From Paracidovorax konjaci (GTDB lineage: Bacteria; Pseudomonadota; Gammaproteobacteria; Burkholderiales; Burkholderiaceae_C): a DNA stretch of 64,000 bases. The notes under the pieces are model-generated. The model was not told the DNA's origin, did no database searches, and saw nothing but the letters and a program-made list of their open reading frames with translations. The translations under genes were made by a program, and so were the position numbers. The stretch spans positions 120,749 through 184,748 of the forward strand of contig NZ_FOMQ01000011.1 of the NCBI RefSeq assembly GCF_900112675.1. Direction: 5' to 3'. Shown in pieces: positions 43,968 to 52,870 of the stretch; the stretch's first letter is position 1; each line of letters begins with the position of its first letter.

Positions 43968-45846
43968 GCTGTCCTCCGTCCAACTTAGCCACGTGCCGGC
44001 CCAGCTTGTCGGCCAAGCCCATCCAGATGACCTTGAACTGCGGGTTGCTTTCATTTTGGGCCTTGCCCAGTGCGTGCGCACGGCGCGCCCTGAGAGCCAG
44101 CCCACCACGCTCCGTGATGACGTGGCTCTGGCAGTCAGGATCGCATTCGTAGTCCCCGTAGCAGGGCGGGGCCTCGTCCTGAATGGGAAGGTCAAAGTTC
44201 TTGACACAACCGCCGATGCTGGTCGGCTGAAACCGAGCACTGCGCCTCGCCAGCATTTCAAGGTATCGCTCGCGTGCCTCACCGTACATGCCCCCGCCTG
44301 CGAAGAACGCATCAACCCGCACTTTGTGAGTGTCACCGCCACCGCCAGCGAACTTTGCGTTCTCGCCGTACATGTCCTTCACCATGAACTCGCGGGCCTT
44401 CGGAAGCCTAGTCGCAACGCTCGTCATCAGTTGCGTCCGGTAATTCCCATACCCAGCGGTGACTTCGTTCGGCATGCTGTTGAACCGACTATGGAAATGC
44501 TTCAACTGGATGCTGATGAACGGCAACTTCACTTGCTGGTTTGCAAGCTGAGCCACTAGCGTCTCCCGACACTGGTGCACAGAGAATTTCCACGAGGTAT
44601 ATTTTTCCTCGACCTTGACGCGCTTGAGCCAACGGGACAGTTTAATATTCAACGTGCCGAGCGAATATCCACGATGCTTTACGGCAAACCGCCCAAAGGG
44701 ACTAGAGAACAGATACTTGTTCTTTGTGAAGAGACAGAAATACGAGAGCACCTCATAGGCATCGCGAACAAGGTCGATAGCCAGCCACCCCTCGCTAATC
44801 GGAGAGTCCTTCTTCTTCTGTTTCACCACCTTTGATTTTATGAACCAATACCCACGCTCATAAGAGAGGGAACCATCGAGGACGAACTTGGTTTCTGTCT
44901 CGCGCATCCCAGTGAAGATCAGCAGAATCATGATTGCAGCGCACTGGGCATCAGCGATCAACTCTTCGATTCCGTCTACCGTGCAACCGAAGTTGCTGCG
45001 AAACTTCGCGCACTCATCTTGGCCCTTCGGTTGTTCCCGCAGCACGGCTTCGATAGCCGCCTGGAGTTTGAGCAGGTCATCATCATGGGCGAGGCTGCCC
45101 AGCTTTGGCACCTCGGTGCAGAGCAAAGGTAGACCGGCAGCCACCTTGAAGTCCCGAACGGCGGCTATGCAGTAGCCCTGAATCGCCAGAAAGTACACGT
45201 CGGGCAACGGCTCAATACCGCCACCGTCATTTGATTCCGGCCAGCGAATAGACGACTTCTCGATGTCAACCAGTTGCCACTGAAGAGGACCAGAAAGGTT
45301 CTTCTGAATGTAAGGTGCAGAGATGAGCTTCAACGCCCGCTTCAGGTGGGCACCACGTCCCGGGTGCTCTGCGATGACCTCTTTGAGCAACGAAAACGAG
45401 ATGTCCTGAAGCCGAGACACCGGTGCTCCCCGCTTCGATGCCTTCTTCACCGCAGCCGAGAATATTTTAGCTAATTCTTCGATCCGCGCTTTGGCTGTTT
45501 TGGGGTCCACAGCGTCTTGCGCGACCCGCGCATTCTTGATTAGCGCTGGATAGTTACTGTGAATCACCGCGGCCACTTTCAGGTCGCGGACCATTTCCGG
45601 AGTGATGCAGTAAGCATATCGCGCCCTATGTGTTGAATTGGCGTGTCCGAAGGTCGCACCACGGCCATGAATGAAGTCATTCCACACGATTGAGCTTGTC
45701 GATTCGCCACGGTACAAAGGATCGGTCGTCTTAAGAAAGGGCCACACCATGGCTCCAAACGTTGTCTCCCAAATGGGCATGTCTTCTGGAAATCTGGCGA
45801 TGCCGGCCATCAAGGCATTGAGGGACGGGAGAGTGCTCGCAGCCAT
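43957..45846 (-). CDS. Third tyrosine recombinase of the element
   Basis: 629 residues from the ATG at 45846, one base after the stop of the second recombinase. The catalytic Arg I is in IFTGMRETETKFV; HQCRETLVAQL gives the HxxR box; a late HFHSRFN and GYGNYRTQ may supply the final His and the Tyr nucleophile. The C-terminus has CYGDYECDPDCQ, a probable zinc site. Motifs are less standard than in the first recombinase, so catalytic activity is uncertain. Confidence 0.75.
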   Translation of the reverse strand: MAASTLPSLNALMAGIARFPEDMPIWETTFGAMVWPFLKTTDPLYRGESTSSIVWNDFIHGRGATFGHANSTHRARYAYCITPEMVRDLKVAAVIHSNYPALIKNARVAQDAVDPKTAKARIEELAKIFSAAVKKASKRGAPVSRLQDISFSLLKEVIAEHPGRGAHLKRALKLISAPYIQKNLSGPLQWQLVDIEKSSIRWPESNDGGGIEPLPDVYFLAIQGYCIAAVRDFKVAAGLPLLCTEVPKLGSLAHDDDLLKLQAAIEAVLREQPKGQDECAKFRSNFGCTVDGIEELIADAQCAAIMILLIFTGMRETETKFVLDGSLSYERGYWFIKSKVVKQKKKDSPISEGWLAIDLVRDAYEVLSYFCLFTKNKYLFSSPFGRFAVKHRGYSLGTLNIKLSRWLKRVKVEEKYTSWKFSVHQCRETLVAQLANQQVKLPFISIQLKHFHSRFNSMPNEVTAGYGNYRTQLMTSVATRLPKAREFMVKDMYGENAKFAGGGGDTHKVRVDAFFAGGGMYGEARERYLEMLARRSARFQPTSIGGCVKNFDLPIQDEAPPCYGDYECDPDCQSHVITERGGLALRARRAHALGKAQNESNPQFKVIWMGLADKLGRHVAKLDGGQHAE

Positions 45847-45847
45847 G

Positions 45848-47941
45848 TCAAATCCCCTGATAGATGAGTTGGTCGACAAGCACGTCGTCGAGCGCAACAG
45901 ATTTGCACCTGGCCTCTTCAATAACATCTCGCGGGAAAATGACGTCCTCCTTGATGATCCCGTCGATGAGGGTCACCACGTCCTTGAAGAGCTTCTCGCG
46001 CGGTCGGATCGCAGGCGAGTTCGATTCAAGGGCTGAATTCACCCGCTGGTGGTAAACCATGATCCGCGGCAGTGACGCTTCCGTGACGATGGCTTGGTCG
46101 CAGAACAAGCACATGTTCCAGAACTTGCACACGGTCCCCTCAACGTGTTTCGTGGCGATGCGAACGTTCTCGCTTGGCGCGCAAGGATCGCGGCAATCGC
46201 AACCGGACAGGGTTTCGGTGAAACCAGTGTCGAGAGGTGCAGGGTATTTCCTAGGCATCTTCGCAGCGGCCTGCTGATGCTCCTTGGATCGGCGCACCAT
46301 CCTGTCCATCGCGCCCGACACTTCGCGGTGGAACGCCGGTTGCAGCTGATGCTCGTCAAGGTAAGTGATGCTGGTTGCAATGTCTGCGTGGCACAGAACA
46401 GTTTGCAATTCCAACAGGGATGCTCCTGCAAGCACCATGTTTGTCACCAGAGTGGGCCTGCAACGGGAGATGTTGAAACTGAAGTCCTTACCCAGGCTCT
46501 CCGTCAGCCCCTCCTCGCGCTTGAATCGCGCGTACCAACTTCCCGCCTTCCCCCTCGGATCGAGGCCCACAATGACTTGCTGTCCTTCTCGGCGAGTTGC
46601 CTCCACGTCCTCAAATATGACCAAACGGCGGGCAACCTCGGATGGCGCGTTGTGACGAATCCTCGAGGTGAGCGCGAGGATGATGTTGAAAAGCGTCTTC
46701 ACCTGCTTCACCACGTGACCAGGAAGAAAGACCTCTTCAAGCTCCAAGAGGCTCAGGTGCAGGGCCTGCTCGTCGGACCGGCGCCCGCTGCCAGAACGCC
46801 CCTTCCGGAAGACAATTGCGGGCTCGCCCGTAAGGCCATGCTCGTCCTGGAATGAGTCGATTTCCAGAAGCTTCAGCGATTCCACGTTAAGACCTGCCAG
46901 CACGCCTAGCTCAGTCGTCAGTGGCATGATGAGTCGGTCGTCGATGAATGGCCATACGCCCCAGCGATGAAACAGCATTCGCATCCGCTTCTCAGGGCAA
47001 ACCACGGCAAGCCTGCGAATACGGAAGTCGGCGAGCATGGCCAGCGGGTCGCAACCGTAGTTGTTCTCGAACGCCCAAAGCAACGCGCGTTCGTCCGACT
47101 GCTGAACTGAGATGGGAACCAACCCAACGGCTTGTTCGGGGGTGCACCCGCGCTGGAGCTTGTGAGCTATTGCCCGCTGCGAGACGTTGTACGCCCGGCC
47201 AGCTGCCGCAAGACTTGTGTAGATGACGCCTTCAACAACAACATCTCGCGAGATGCCATTTGCGGTACGCACCCGGGCATCCAAACCAACAGCCTCGCGG
47301 GCAGTCCAGCCCTTTTTAATGCGGCTGGTGATGAGTGCGTGAGGTACGCCGTAGATGAGGGCGGCGTCTGCGACAGACACGCCACGACCATCTAGCGTTA
47401 TTGACTCGATAAGGGTGCTGCGCTTGTAGGGGATGCCCATGCCTGTGGGTGTGTACCCACGCAGCATGCTCGTGGCGAGACCAACCCAGCGAGCGAGGGC
47501 AGCGTTGATGACTTCCTGCGCCTCCTCGTCGTACGCAGCGCGGAAGTCCGTCTCGCGAACGCCTTTGAAGACCGGCGGCGGGTACACCACGTTGTCGATG
47601 ATGCGCAGTGCGTAGGTGAAGTCCATCACCTGCCTAACCGCCTTGTAGATGTTGTAACGAGTCTTGCTGGTGAGCCGGCCCTCCAACCACTTGCAGAACC
47701 TGATGAGGGCGTCGGTCTCCCAATGTTTATGCAAGTAGAAGCGTGGGTTGTCTTTCAGCTCCGCGTAACTTGCCTGGGTTTCTTCAAGGTACTCGATGTA
47801 CTTGTTCTTCGCGTACCTGAACGTCGCAGCGGTTGGCTCCTCGTTTTCACGCTCAACCTGATAGAAGGCCCAAACTACTTGTGCGTGTGGATTATGCAGA
47901 GTTGGCTCGGGCGGGCGAGTTATCTGAATGACGTTTTGCAT
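45848..47941 (-). CDS. Second tyrosine recombinase with an inserted HTH-repeat region
   Basis: 697 residues. The catalytic region lies in the C-terminal half: NISRCRPTLVTNMVL (HxxR-like box) and LCHADIATSITYLDEH (His and Tyr nucleophile). Between the N-terminal domain and the catalytic part, residues 187-274 hold two tandem repeats, each ending in a GxTxxxAVGL pattern (KGWTAREAVGL and RGCTPEQAVGL), like small HTH modules. A C-terminal Cys cluster (CDCRDPC, then CLFCDQ) suggests zinc binding, as in TnpB of Tn554. Its ATG overlaps the first recombinase by 50 bases; GAGG precedes it. Confidence 0.82.
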   Translation of the reverse strand: MQNVIQITRPPEPTLHNPHAQVVWAFYQVERENEEPTAATFRYAKNKYIEYLEETQASYAELKDNPRFYLHKHWETDALIRFCKWLEGRLTSKTRYNIYKAVRQVMDFTYALRIIDNVVYPPPVFKGVRETDFRAAYDEEAQEVINAALARWVGLATSMLRGYTPTGMGIPYKRSTLIESITLDGRGVSVADAALIYGVPHALITSRIKKGWTAREAVGLDARVRTANGISRDVVVEGVIYTSLAAAGRAYNVSQRAIAHKLQRGCTPEQAVGLVPISVQQSDERALLWAFENNYGCDPLAMLADFRIRRLAVVCPEKRMRMLFHRWGVWPFIDDRLIMPLTTELGVLAGLNVESLKLLEIDSFQDEHGLTGEPAIVFRKGRSGSGRRSDEQALHLSLLELEEVFLPGHVVKQVKTLFNIILALTSRIRHNAPSEVARRLVIFEDVEATRREGQQVIVGLDPRGKAGSWYARFKREEGLTESLGKDFSFNISRCRPTLVTNMVLAGASLLELQTVLCHADIATSITYLDEHQLQPAFHREVSGAMDRMVRRSKEHQQAAAKMPRKYPAPLDTGFTETLSGCDCRDPCAPSENVRIATKHVEGTVCKFWNMCLFCDQAIVTEASLPRIMVYHQRVNSALESNSPAIRPREKLFKDVVTLIDGIIKEDVIFPRDVIEEARCKSVALDDVLVDQLIYQGI

Positions 47942-49223
47942 GCCGATGACCTCGTTTTTCCTTGTGTTGAAGACTACCTATATACGTCCTGAAACGTATA
48001 TCTTCGGCTTCTTCAAGGCGATTGATCTGCCGGCCTTTCTTGGTCAGCTTATCGAGCATGTGTGGGGATATTTGGGTATATATCTCCGTGGTACTCAGTT
48101 CATTGTGGCCCAACATCTTCTGAACGATCAACATCCGGTCGGTGTACTCTTCCCCCACATCTGAACGAAGAACAGAGAATGCAGTCCCATGGCGAAGCCA
48201 GTGAGTGCAGAAATCATCATGGAGTCCGGCCCTGCGAACAGCATTTTTGAACTGCTTGCTCGCATTACGCACACTCCAAACCAACTGATTAATTGTGAGA
48301 AAAACCGGCTTATTGGGGTCGGCCACATCCCAATCCGGCGCAAGCTTGTACTCGATGGTCGCGTGATAGGCCTTAATGCGCCGCAAAACGGCTCGCGAAA
48401 TCAGCGTAATACGTTCTTTGCCTTGGCCGGCTCGACCCTTAACTCCATTGATGCAAATCGGTATCAATTCATACCCGGCCGCATAACTTCTTTCATCGGG
48501 AAGGTCTTTACGCTTCAATCCAACGAGTTCAGCGATTCTCAAACCCATGTCGTACTGGGCATGAAACATCACGCGCTCGCACTCGTTATGCAACTTCAGC
48601 AGCAGATCGGTAACATGAGACGTTTCAATAAACTTCGGACTCTTCGCATTTGAACGCTTGGTGACGTTCTTGGTCATTCCGACCCGTCCCCACGGAAGAT
48701 AATCCTCATCCCGAAGTCTGCCGCCTTCTTCAGTGCAAAGCCACAGAAAAAACTCTTTCAGGCAAGCTTCACGCCCTTGACGCGTAGAACGCTTGATACC
48801 AAGCTCCTTCATGTGGGTGAGCCAGGTAACCAAATCATTGCGATTGAAGCGAAGAATCCGTTCGTCAATTGAAGATTTGAAGCTTGAAGGAGATTCTTCA
48901 AGCGAGCGAACCAAATATGTCAGGATGCGGCCATACTGAGGAACAGTGCCGTCCGCGTATGAGTGGCCTACCTCGGATTGGATTTTGCGAAGCCAGCTTG
49001 AGGCAGTCCGTACAATGACACCTTTGCCATCGGTGACCGTGAAGTTCTTGCTGGCGACCACCCGGGGGGAGAGCTCAACTTCATCGCCTGAAGACTGCAA
49101 TCGGAAGCGGGGCGTACCGGCTGGGATCGTTGCGCAGTTCAGGCGGGATTGGAGCTCAGGATGCATCCGCCACAGGGGCTGACGAACGTGCAACTCTGCA
49201 TGTTTCTTCGGCTGAACACTCAT
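47892..49223 (-). CDS. First tyrosine recombinase of the element (TnpA-like)
   Basis: 443 residues. All catalytic residues are visible: Arg I in [13 protein letters not shown], Lys in [22 protein letters not shown] (HxxRH), and [15 protein letters not shown] with the last His and the Tyr nucleophile. The N-terminal SAM-like DNA-binding domain spans about 85-180. It lies 125 bases inside the right terminal repeat and heads the leftward operon to thyA. This is the best candidate for the strand-exchange enzyme acting at the terminal repeats. Confidence 0.9.
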   Translation of the reverse strand: MSVQPKKHAELHVRQPLWRMHPELQSRLNCATIPAGTPRFRLQSSGDEVELSPRVVASKNFTVTDGKGVIVRTASSWLRKIQSEVGHSYADGTVPQYGRILTYLVRSLEESPSSFKSSIDERILRFNRNDLVTWLTHMKELGIKRSTRQGREACLKEFFLWLCTEEGGRLRDEDYLPWGRVGMTKNVTKRSNAKSPKFIETSHVTDLLLKLHNECERVMFHAQYDMGLRIAELVGLKRKDLPDERSYAAGYELIPICINGVKGRAGQGKERITLISRAVLRRIKAYHATIEYKLAPDWDVADPNKPVFLTINQLVWSVRNASKQFKNAVRRAGLHDDFCTHWLRHGTAFSVLRSDVGEEYTDRMLIVQKMLGHNELSTTEIYTQISPHMLDKLTKKGRQINRLEEAEDIRFRTYIGSLQHKEKRGHRHAKRHSDNSPARANSA

Positions 49224-49250
49224 CTAGGCACCCTGGCAGTTTGATCGAAT

Positions 49251-49259
49251 TTTTGGTTC
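49251..49259 (-). repeat. Subterminal copy of the terminal-repeat core
   Basis: TTTTGGTTC, the reverse complement of GAACCAAAA, repeats the core of both terminal repeats 72 bases inside the right end. It could be an accessory recombinase site; no matching copy was seen near the left end. Confidence 0.5.
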
Positions 49260-49330
49260 TCACTAAAAATCTGTCAAGATACGGAAAGCCAGCAGCGCCC
49301 TGGGGAGAGGTTTCAGTGTTGACACTTTTG

Positions 49331-49348
49331 TTTTGGTTCCGAAAACAC
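49331..49348 (-). repeat. Right terminal inverted repeat of the element
   Basis: TTTTGGTTCCGAAAACAC on the plus strand; its reverse complement matches the left end at 16 of 18 positions. Confidence 0.85.
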
Positions 49349-49522
49349 ATCTACGACAACCACTCCGAGCAGGTGGCGCTGCAGCTCACGCGTGCGCCGC
49401 TCCCCTACCCGGTGCTGCACCTGCGCCGCCGGCCCGCCAGCCTGTTCGACTACGAGTACGACGATTTCGAGGTGGTGGGCTACGAGCACCACCCGGCCAT
49501 CAAGGCCCCCGTGGCCGTGTGA
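49349..49522 (+). pseudogene. thyA: Host thymidylate synthase, 3' fragment
   Basis: The remaining 57 codons and stop of host thyA, from [19 protein letters not shown] to the C-terminal AV. It continues exactly in frame from codon 220 of the left fragment. The frame is also open upstream into the element, but no start or ribosome site suggests expression. Alone it has no active site. Confidence 0.95.
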
Positions 49523-49586
49523 ACGGCACGCTGCGACGCCGCCCTGTTTTCTCCGCCTTCCCGCTTTCCACTCCAACGACAACACC

Positions 49587-50177
49587 ATGTCCTCCCACGG
49601 CTTCCATGTCCATGGGCCGCACGACCACGCCGTCGAGCACGCCACCCAGCACGCCCCTTCCGACGCCGGCCACGGCGGCATGACCAGCCAGATCGCCATG
49701 GCCACCGCGATCATCGCCACGGTGGGCGCGATCTTCTCGTACATGGGTGGCGCCACGCAGGCCAACGCGGGCCTCATCAAGAACGATGCGGCCATCCGCA
49801 AGACCGAGGCGGCCAACCAGTGGGCCTACTACCAGTCCAAGAGCACCAAGCAGTCGCTGACCGAACTCGCGCGCGACCTGGCCCCCGAGGCCCGCAAGCC
49901 CGAGCTGCAGTCACGCCTGGAGCGCTACGAGCTCGAGAAGAACGACATCAAGAAGGCCGCCGAGGCGCTGGAAGCGCAATCCCTGGACCTCGACCGGCAA
50001 AGCGAGGCGCAGATGCACCAGCACCACCGCTGGGCCCAGGCCACCACCGCTCTGCAGGTGGCCATCGCCCTGGCCGCCATTGCGCTGCTCACGCGCCGCA
50101 AGTGGCTGGAATGGGGCATGTTCGGCGTGGCCGGCATCGGGCTGGTGGTGGGCGCGCTGGCGTTCTTCCATATCTGA
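49587..50177 (+). CDS. DUF4337 membrane protein
   Basis: 196 residues. A His-rich N-terminus (HGFHVHGPHDHAVEHATQHA) precedes one membrane segment (IAMATAIIATVGAIFSYMG); a cytosolic or periplasmic coiled-coil middle (ELEKNDIKKAAEALEAQS) follows; the end has two more hydrophobic helices. The pattern and QWAYYQSKSTK match DUF4337. No function known. It lies between thyA and folA in the same direction, so it would be in the host thyA transcript. Confidence 0.85.
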   Translation: MSSHGFHVHGPHDHAVEHATQHAPSDAGHGGMTSQIAMATAIIATVGAIFSYMGGATQANAGLIKNDAAIRKTEAANQWAYYQSKSTKQSLTELARDLAPEARKPELQSRLERYELEKNDIKKAAEALEAQSLDLDRQSEAQMHQHHRWAQATTALQVAIALAAIALLTRRKWLEWGMFGVAGIGLVVGALAFFHI

Positions 50178-50224
50178 TCCGATCCACCTCCGGCACCCAT
50201 GCCCGGGCGCCAGGAAGCACGACG

Positions 50225-50719
50225 ATGCCACTGCAACTCATCTACGCGCGCGCCGCCAACGGCGTGATCGGCCGGGACAACGCCATGCCCTGGCACCTGC
50301 CCGAAGACCTGGCCCATTTCAAGCAGCTCACGCACGGCGGGGCCGTGGTGATGGGCCGCAAGACCTGGGAGTCGCTGCCCGAGCGCTTCCGCCCCCTGCC
50401 CGGCCGCACCAACGTCGTGGTCACGCGCCAGGCAGACTGGCATGCCCACGGCGCCCTGCGCGCCGCCGGGCTGGAAGAAGCCATCGCCCTGGCCCGCACG
50501 CACAGCGACGCCGTGTGGATCATCGGCGGTGCGCAGATCTATGCACAGGCCCTGCCGCTGGCCGATGCCGTCGAGGTGACGGAGATCCAGCAGGATTTCG
50601 ACGGCGACGCCCATGCCCCCACGCTGGGGCCCGAATGGCAGGAAACGGCACGCACCGAGACACGGCCATCGGCACACGGCGGCCTGCCCTTCGCCTTCGT
50701 GAGCTACCGGCGCCGCTAG
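50225..50719 (+). CDS. folA: Dihydrofolate reductase
   Basis: 164 residues. IYARAANGVIGRDNAMPWHL holds the substrate loop, VVMGRKTWESLP the NADPH site and WIIGGAQIYAQAL the C-terminal nucleotide loop. It regenerates tetrahydrofolate from the dihydrofolate made by ThyA, which explains the conserved thyA-folA order. Host folA stays intact beside the broken thyA and should serve the element-encoded ThyA. Confidence 0.97.
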   Translation: MPLQLIYARAANGVIGRDNAMPWHLPEDLAHFKQLTHGGAVVMGRKTWESLPERFRPLPGRTNVVVTRQADWHAHGALRAAGLEEAIALARTHSDAVWIIGGAQIYAQALPLADAVEVTEIQQDFDGDAHAPTLGPEWQETARTETRPSAHGGLPFAFVSYRRR

Positions 50720-50785
50720 CGCCTGCCTGCCTGCCACACCGGCAGCCCCTGCCGACCCTTCCCTTTCTTCTGCGAGAACCCTGCC

Positions 50786-51562
50786 ATGAAGCTAGCCACC
50801 TGGAACATCAACTCCCTCTCCGTGCGCCTGCCGCAGGTACTGGCATGGCTGGCCGACAACCCGGTGGATGCCATCGGCCTGCAGGAACTCAAGCTGGTGG
50901 ACGAGAAGTTTCCGCACGACGCGTTCGAGGCCGCGGGCTACCACGCCGTCAGCTTTGGCCAGAAAACGTACAACGGCGTCGCCCTGCTGAGCCGCACGCC
51001 GTTGCGCGACGTGGTGCGCAATATCCCGGGCCATGACGACGCGCAGGCGCGCGTGATCGCAGCGACGCTGGACACGCCGGACGGCCCGCTGCGCGTGGTC
51101 AACTGCTACTTCGTCAACGGGCAGGCGCCAGGTTCGGAAAAGTTCGCCTACAAGATGCTCTGGCTGGCGGCCCTGCACCGCTGGCTGCGCGAAGAACTCC
51201 TGGCGCATCCCCGTCTGGTGTTGCTGGGAGATTTCAACGTGGCGCCCGAGGACCGCGATTCGTTCGATCCGGTGGGCTTGAAAGACACCATTCACCACAC
51301 CGTCGAAGAGCGCACGCATTTCCAGGATCTGCTGAAGCTCGGGCTCACCGACGCGTTCCGTCTTTTCGAGCATCCCGAGAAGAGCTTCTCGTGGTGGGAC
51401 TACCGCATGCTGGGCTTCCAGAAGAACCGTGGCCTGCGCATCGACCACATCCTCGTGAGCGACGCGCTGCGGAGCCGCGTCACCGCCTGCACGGTGGACC
51501 GCCTGCCGCGCAAGAACCCGCAGCCCAGCGACCACGCCCCGGTGGTGGTGACGCTGGACTGA
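50786..51562 (+). CDS. xthA: Exodeoxyribonuclease III
   Basis: 258 residues of the exonuclease-endonuclease-phosphatase fold. KLATWNINSLSVRLPQVLAW holds the Asn, IGLQELKL the metal Glu, LLGDFNVAPEDRD the Asp/Asn pair, and RIDHILVSD and SDHAPVVVTLD the closing Asp-His motifs. It is an AP endonuclease in base-excision repair. It follows folA by 66 bases. Confidence 0.95.
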   Translation: MKLATWNINSLSVRLPQVLAWLADNPVDAIGLQELKLVDEKFPHDAFEAAGYHAVSFGQKTYNGVALLSRTPLRDVVRNIPGHDDAQARVIAATLDTPDGPLRVVNCYFVNGQAPGSEKFAYKMLWLAALHRWLREELLAHPRLVLLGDFNVAPEDRDSFDPVGLKDTIHHTVEERTHFQDLLKLGLTDAFRLFEHPEKSFSWWDYRMLGFQKNRGLRIDHILVSDALRSRVTACTVDRLPRKNPQPSDHAPVVVTLD

Positions 51563-51612
51563 AAGGGCAGCACGCACCGCCGGCATCGGCGGGCAAGAAG
51601 CGCGCGGGCGAA

Positions 51613-51640
51613 CAAAAACGCCGTGGCATTGCCACGGCGT
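51613..51640 (-). terminator. Terminator between xthA and the PA2169-family gene
   Basis: ACGCCGTGGC (51618-51627) and GCCACGGCGT (51631-51640) are a perfect 10-bp stem with a 3-base loop. On the minus strand it is followed by a T-rich tract, so it best serves the leftward gene. Confidence 0.7.
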
Positions 51641-51712
51641 GGGCGAGGCGGCCGCTTACACCGCCCCGCGACCGGGGAACCCCGGTGACCCTGGAGGGAT
51701 CGACTTGTGCCC

Positions 51713-52681
51713 TCAGGGCGCCGCCTTGTAGCGGTCGCGCAGATCGCGGACTTCGTCATGGTTGCGCTGGGCACCTTCGGCCTGGCGCTCGACGATGGCA
51801 CGCACGTTGGTGGGCAGCGATGCCTTCAGGGCCTTGCGGTAGCGCGCCACGGCGGCGTCCTCGCCCCGTTCGCACTCTTCCAGCACGGCCTTGTCGTCGC
51901 TGGTGCTGAGGGCCGTCTTCACCGACACCCAGCCGCGGTGCAGCGCGCCGGTCATCGAGCCACCGCTGGACGGCTCGCCGCCGTGGTTGCGGATTTCGCG
52001 CTCCAGTTCCGCAGCGGCGGAGGCGCATTCGCTGGCGTGACGCAGCAGGATGCCCTTCAGTTCGGGAGACTCGGCATGCTCGGCGGAAGCGCGGAAGCCG
52101 TACTCCCCATCGCGGCAGGATTCGAGCAGGTCGTCCAGCACATCGACCACGTCGTCGTTGTCCACCAGTGCGGTGTCGCCGGTCGTGGATTGCGTCATGC
52201 TGCCCACCGCTGCGCCTGCACCGGTGTTTCCGGCGCGGTCCCAGGCGGCTCGCGTCGCAGGACGGGCCTCGTCCCACTCCATGCCGCTCGTGCCGCGGGC
52301 TTGGCCCCAGTCGCGTGCCAGGTGGGGTTCGACGGTATCGAAATCGCCGTCGTAGCGGCCCACCGAACTCCAGCCCAACTCGTAGGCGGGGCGGTATTCA
52401 TCGTAGGTGCGGCCGCTGCGGTAGTAGGGTTCGCGCTGGTAGCTTTCGCGCCAGTAGGCGTCTTCGACCGTCGGGTTGACCGACTCGGCTGCGGCCTTGC
52501 CCGCCAGCCCACCGACGACAGCGCCGGCCACGCCACCCACGGCAGCGCCGATCGGCCCGCCGAACGAACCCGCTGCCGCTCCGGCCATGGCGCCTCCTGC
52601 GGCGCCGACCCCGGTACCCACGGGATGCGCGCCGGGTTCGTTGGTCAGAGGGTCGCGGTTTGCATCGTTGAAATCCGACAT
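51713..52681 (-). CDS. PA2169-family four-helix-bundle protein with Gly-rich N-terminus
   Basis: 322 residues. The N-terminal ~80 residues are Gly/Ala-rich (GAAGGAMAGAAAGSFGGPIG), like a glycine-zipper segment that may insert in membranes. The C-terminal ~150 residues form the ferritin-like four-helix bundle (VLDDLLESCRDGEYGFR, LLRHASECASAAAELEREI, RAIVERQAEGAQRNHDEVRD). The family is linked to stress responses but has no proven activity. It stands alone on the minus strand. Confidence 0.75.
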   Translation of the reverse strand: MSDFNDANRDPLTNEPGAHPVGTGVGAAGGAMAGAAAGSFGGPIGAAVGGVAGAVVGGLAGKAAAESVNPTVEDAYWRESYQREPYYRSGRTYDEYRPAYELGWSSVGRYDGDFDTVEPHLARDWGQARGTSGMEWDEARPATRAAWDRAGNTGAGAAVGSMTQSTTGDTALVDNDDVVDVLDDLLESCRDGEYGFRASAEHAESPELKGILLRHASECASAAAELEREIRNHGGEPSSGGSMTGALHRGWVSVKTALSTSDDKAVLEECERGEDAAVARYRKALKASLPTNVRAIVERQAEGAQRNHDEVRDLRDRYKAAP

Positions 52682-52818
52682 GAATTCGCTCCGGTTGGTT
52701 GAACAATGGCTTCATTCTGGAAGCCACGGTTTTTCCGGAGGGTCGGTCTTCGCACTGCAGGACTGTAGGACGTGCTCCAGTCCCATGGATGAGCTGCAGC
52801 CGCGCCACAGCTCATCTT

Positions 52819-52841
52819 TTTGCTATTTAATCAATAGCAAA
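52819..52841. repeat. Dispersed TTTGCTATT/AATAGCAAA palindrome upstream of ntrC end
   Basis: TTTGCTATT (52819-52827) and AATAGCAAA (52833-52841), followed by CTATG, match the other copies. It lies in the 189-base gap between the ntrC stop and the start of the PA2169-family gene. Confidence 0.65.
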
Positions 52842-52870
52842 CTATGCAACCGCAGGGACGCTGCGATCCC

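Larger units (their letters stand above)
27939..49348. mobile_element. 21.4-kb Tn554/RIT-like element in thyA with its own thyA and defence cargo
   Basis: Boundaries come from reconstructing thyA: host codons end with CAC at 27938 and resume with ATC at 49349. The ends are inverted repeats, GTGTTTGTGGAACCAAAA on the left and, reading inward on the minus strand, GTGTTTTCGGAACCAAAA on the right. There is no clear target duplication; a CAC trinucleotide on both sides makes the border ambiguous by three bases. At the right end, three tyrosine recombinase genes, a TnpC-like gene and a full thyA form one leftward operon. Multiple tyrosine recombinases plus a small coiled-coil protein and insertion at a fixed site without duplication recall Tn554 and recombinase-in-trio elements. 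Base composition is visibly less GC-rich than the flanks. Confidence 0.92.

Noticed and set aside
27939..49348. Group I intron in thyA, as known from some phage thymidylate synthase genes
   Set aside because: The insert is 21 kb, has terminal inverted repeats and recombinase operons, and carries genes on both strands, so it is a DNA element.
27939..49348. Integrative conjugative element or prophage
   Set aside because: No relaxase, type IV secretion, or phage structural genes were seen.
49130..49348. Open frame reading from the element into the thyA 3' fragment
   Set aside because: It is antisense to the first recombinase at its start and has no ribosome site; the in-frame join to thyA is by chance.
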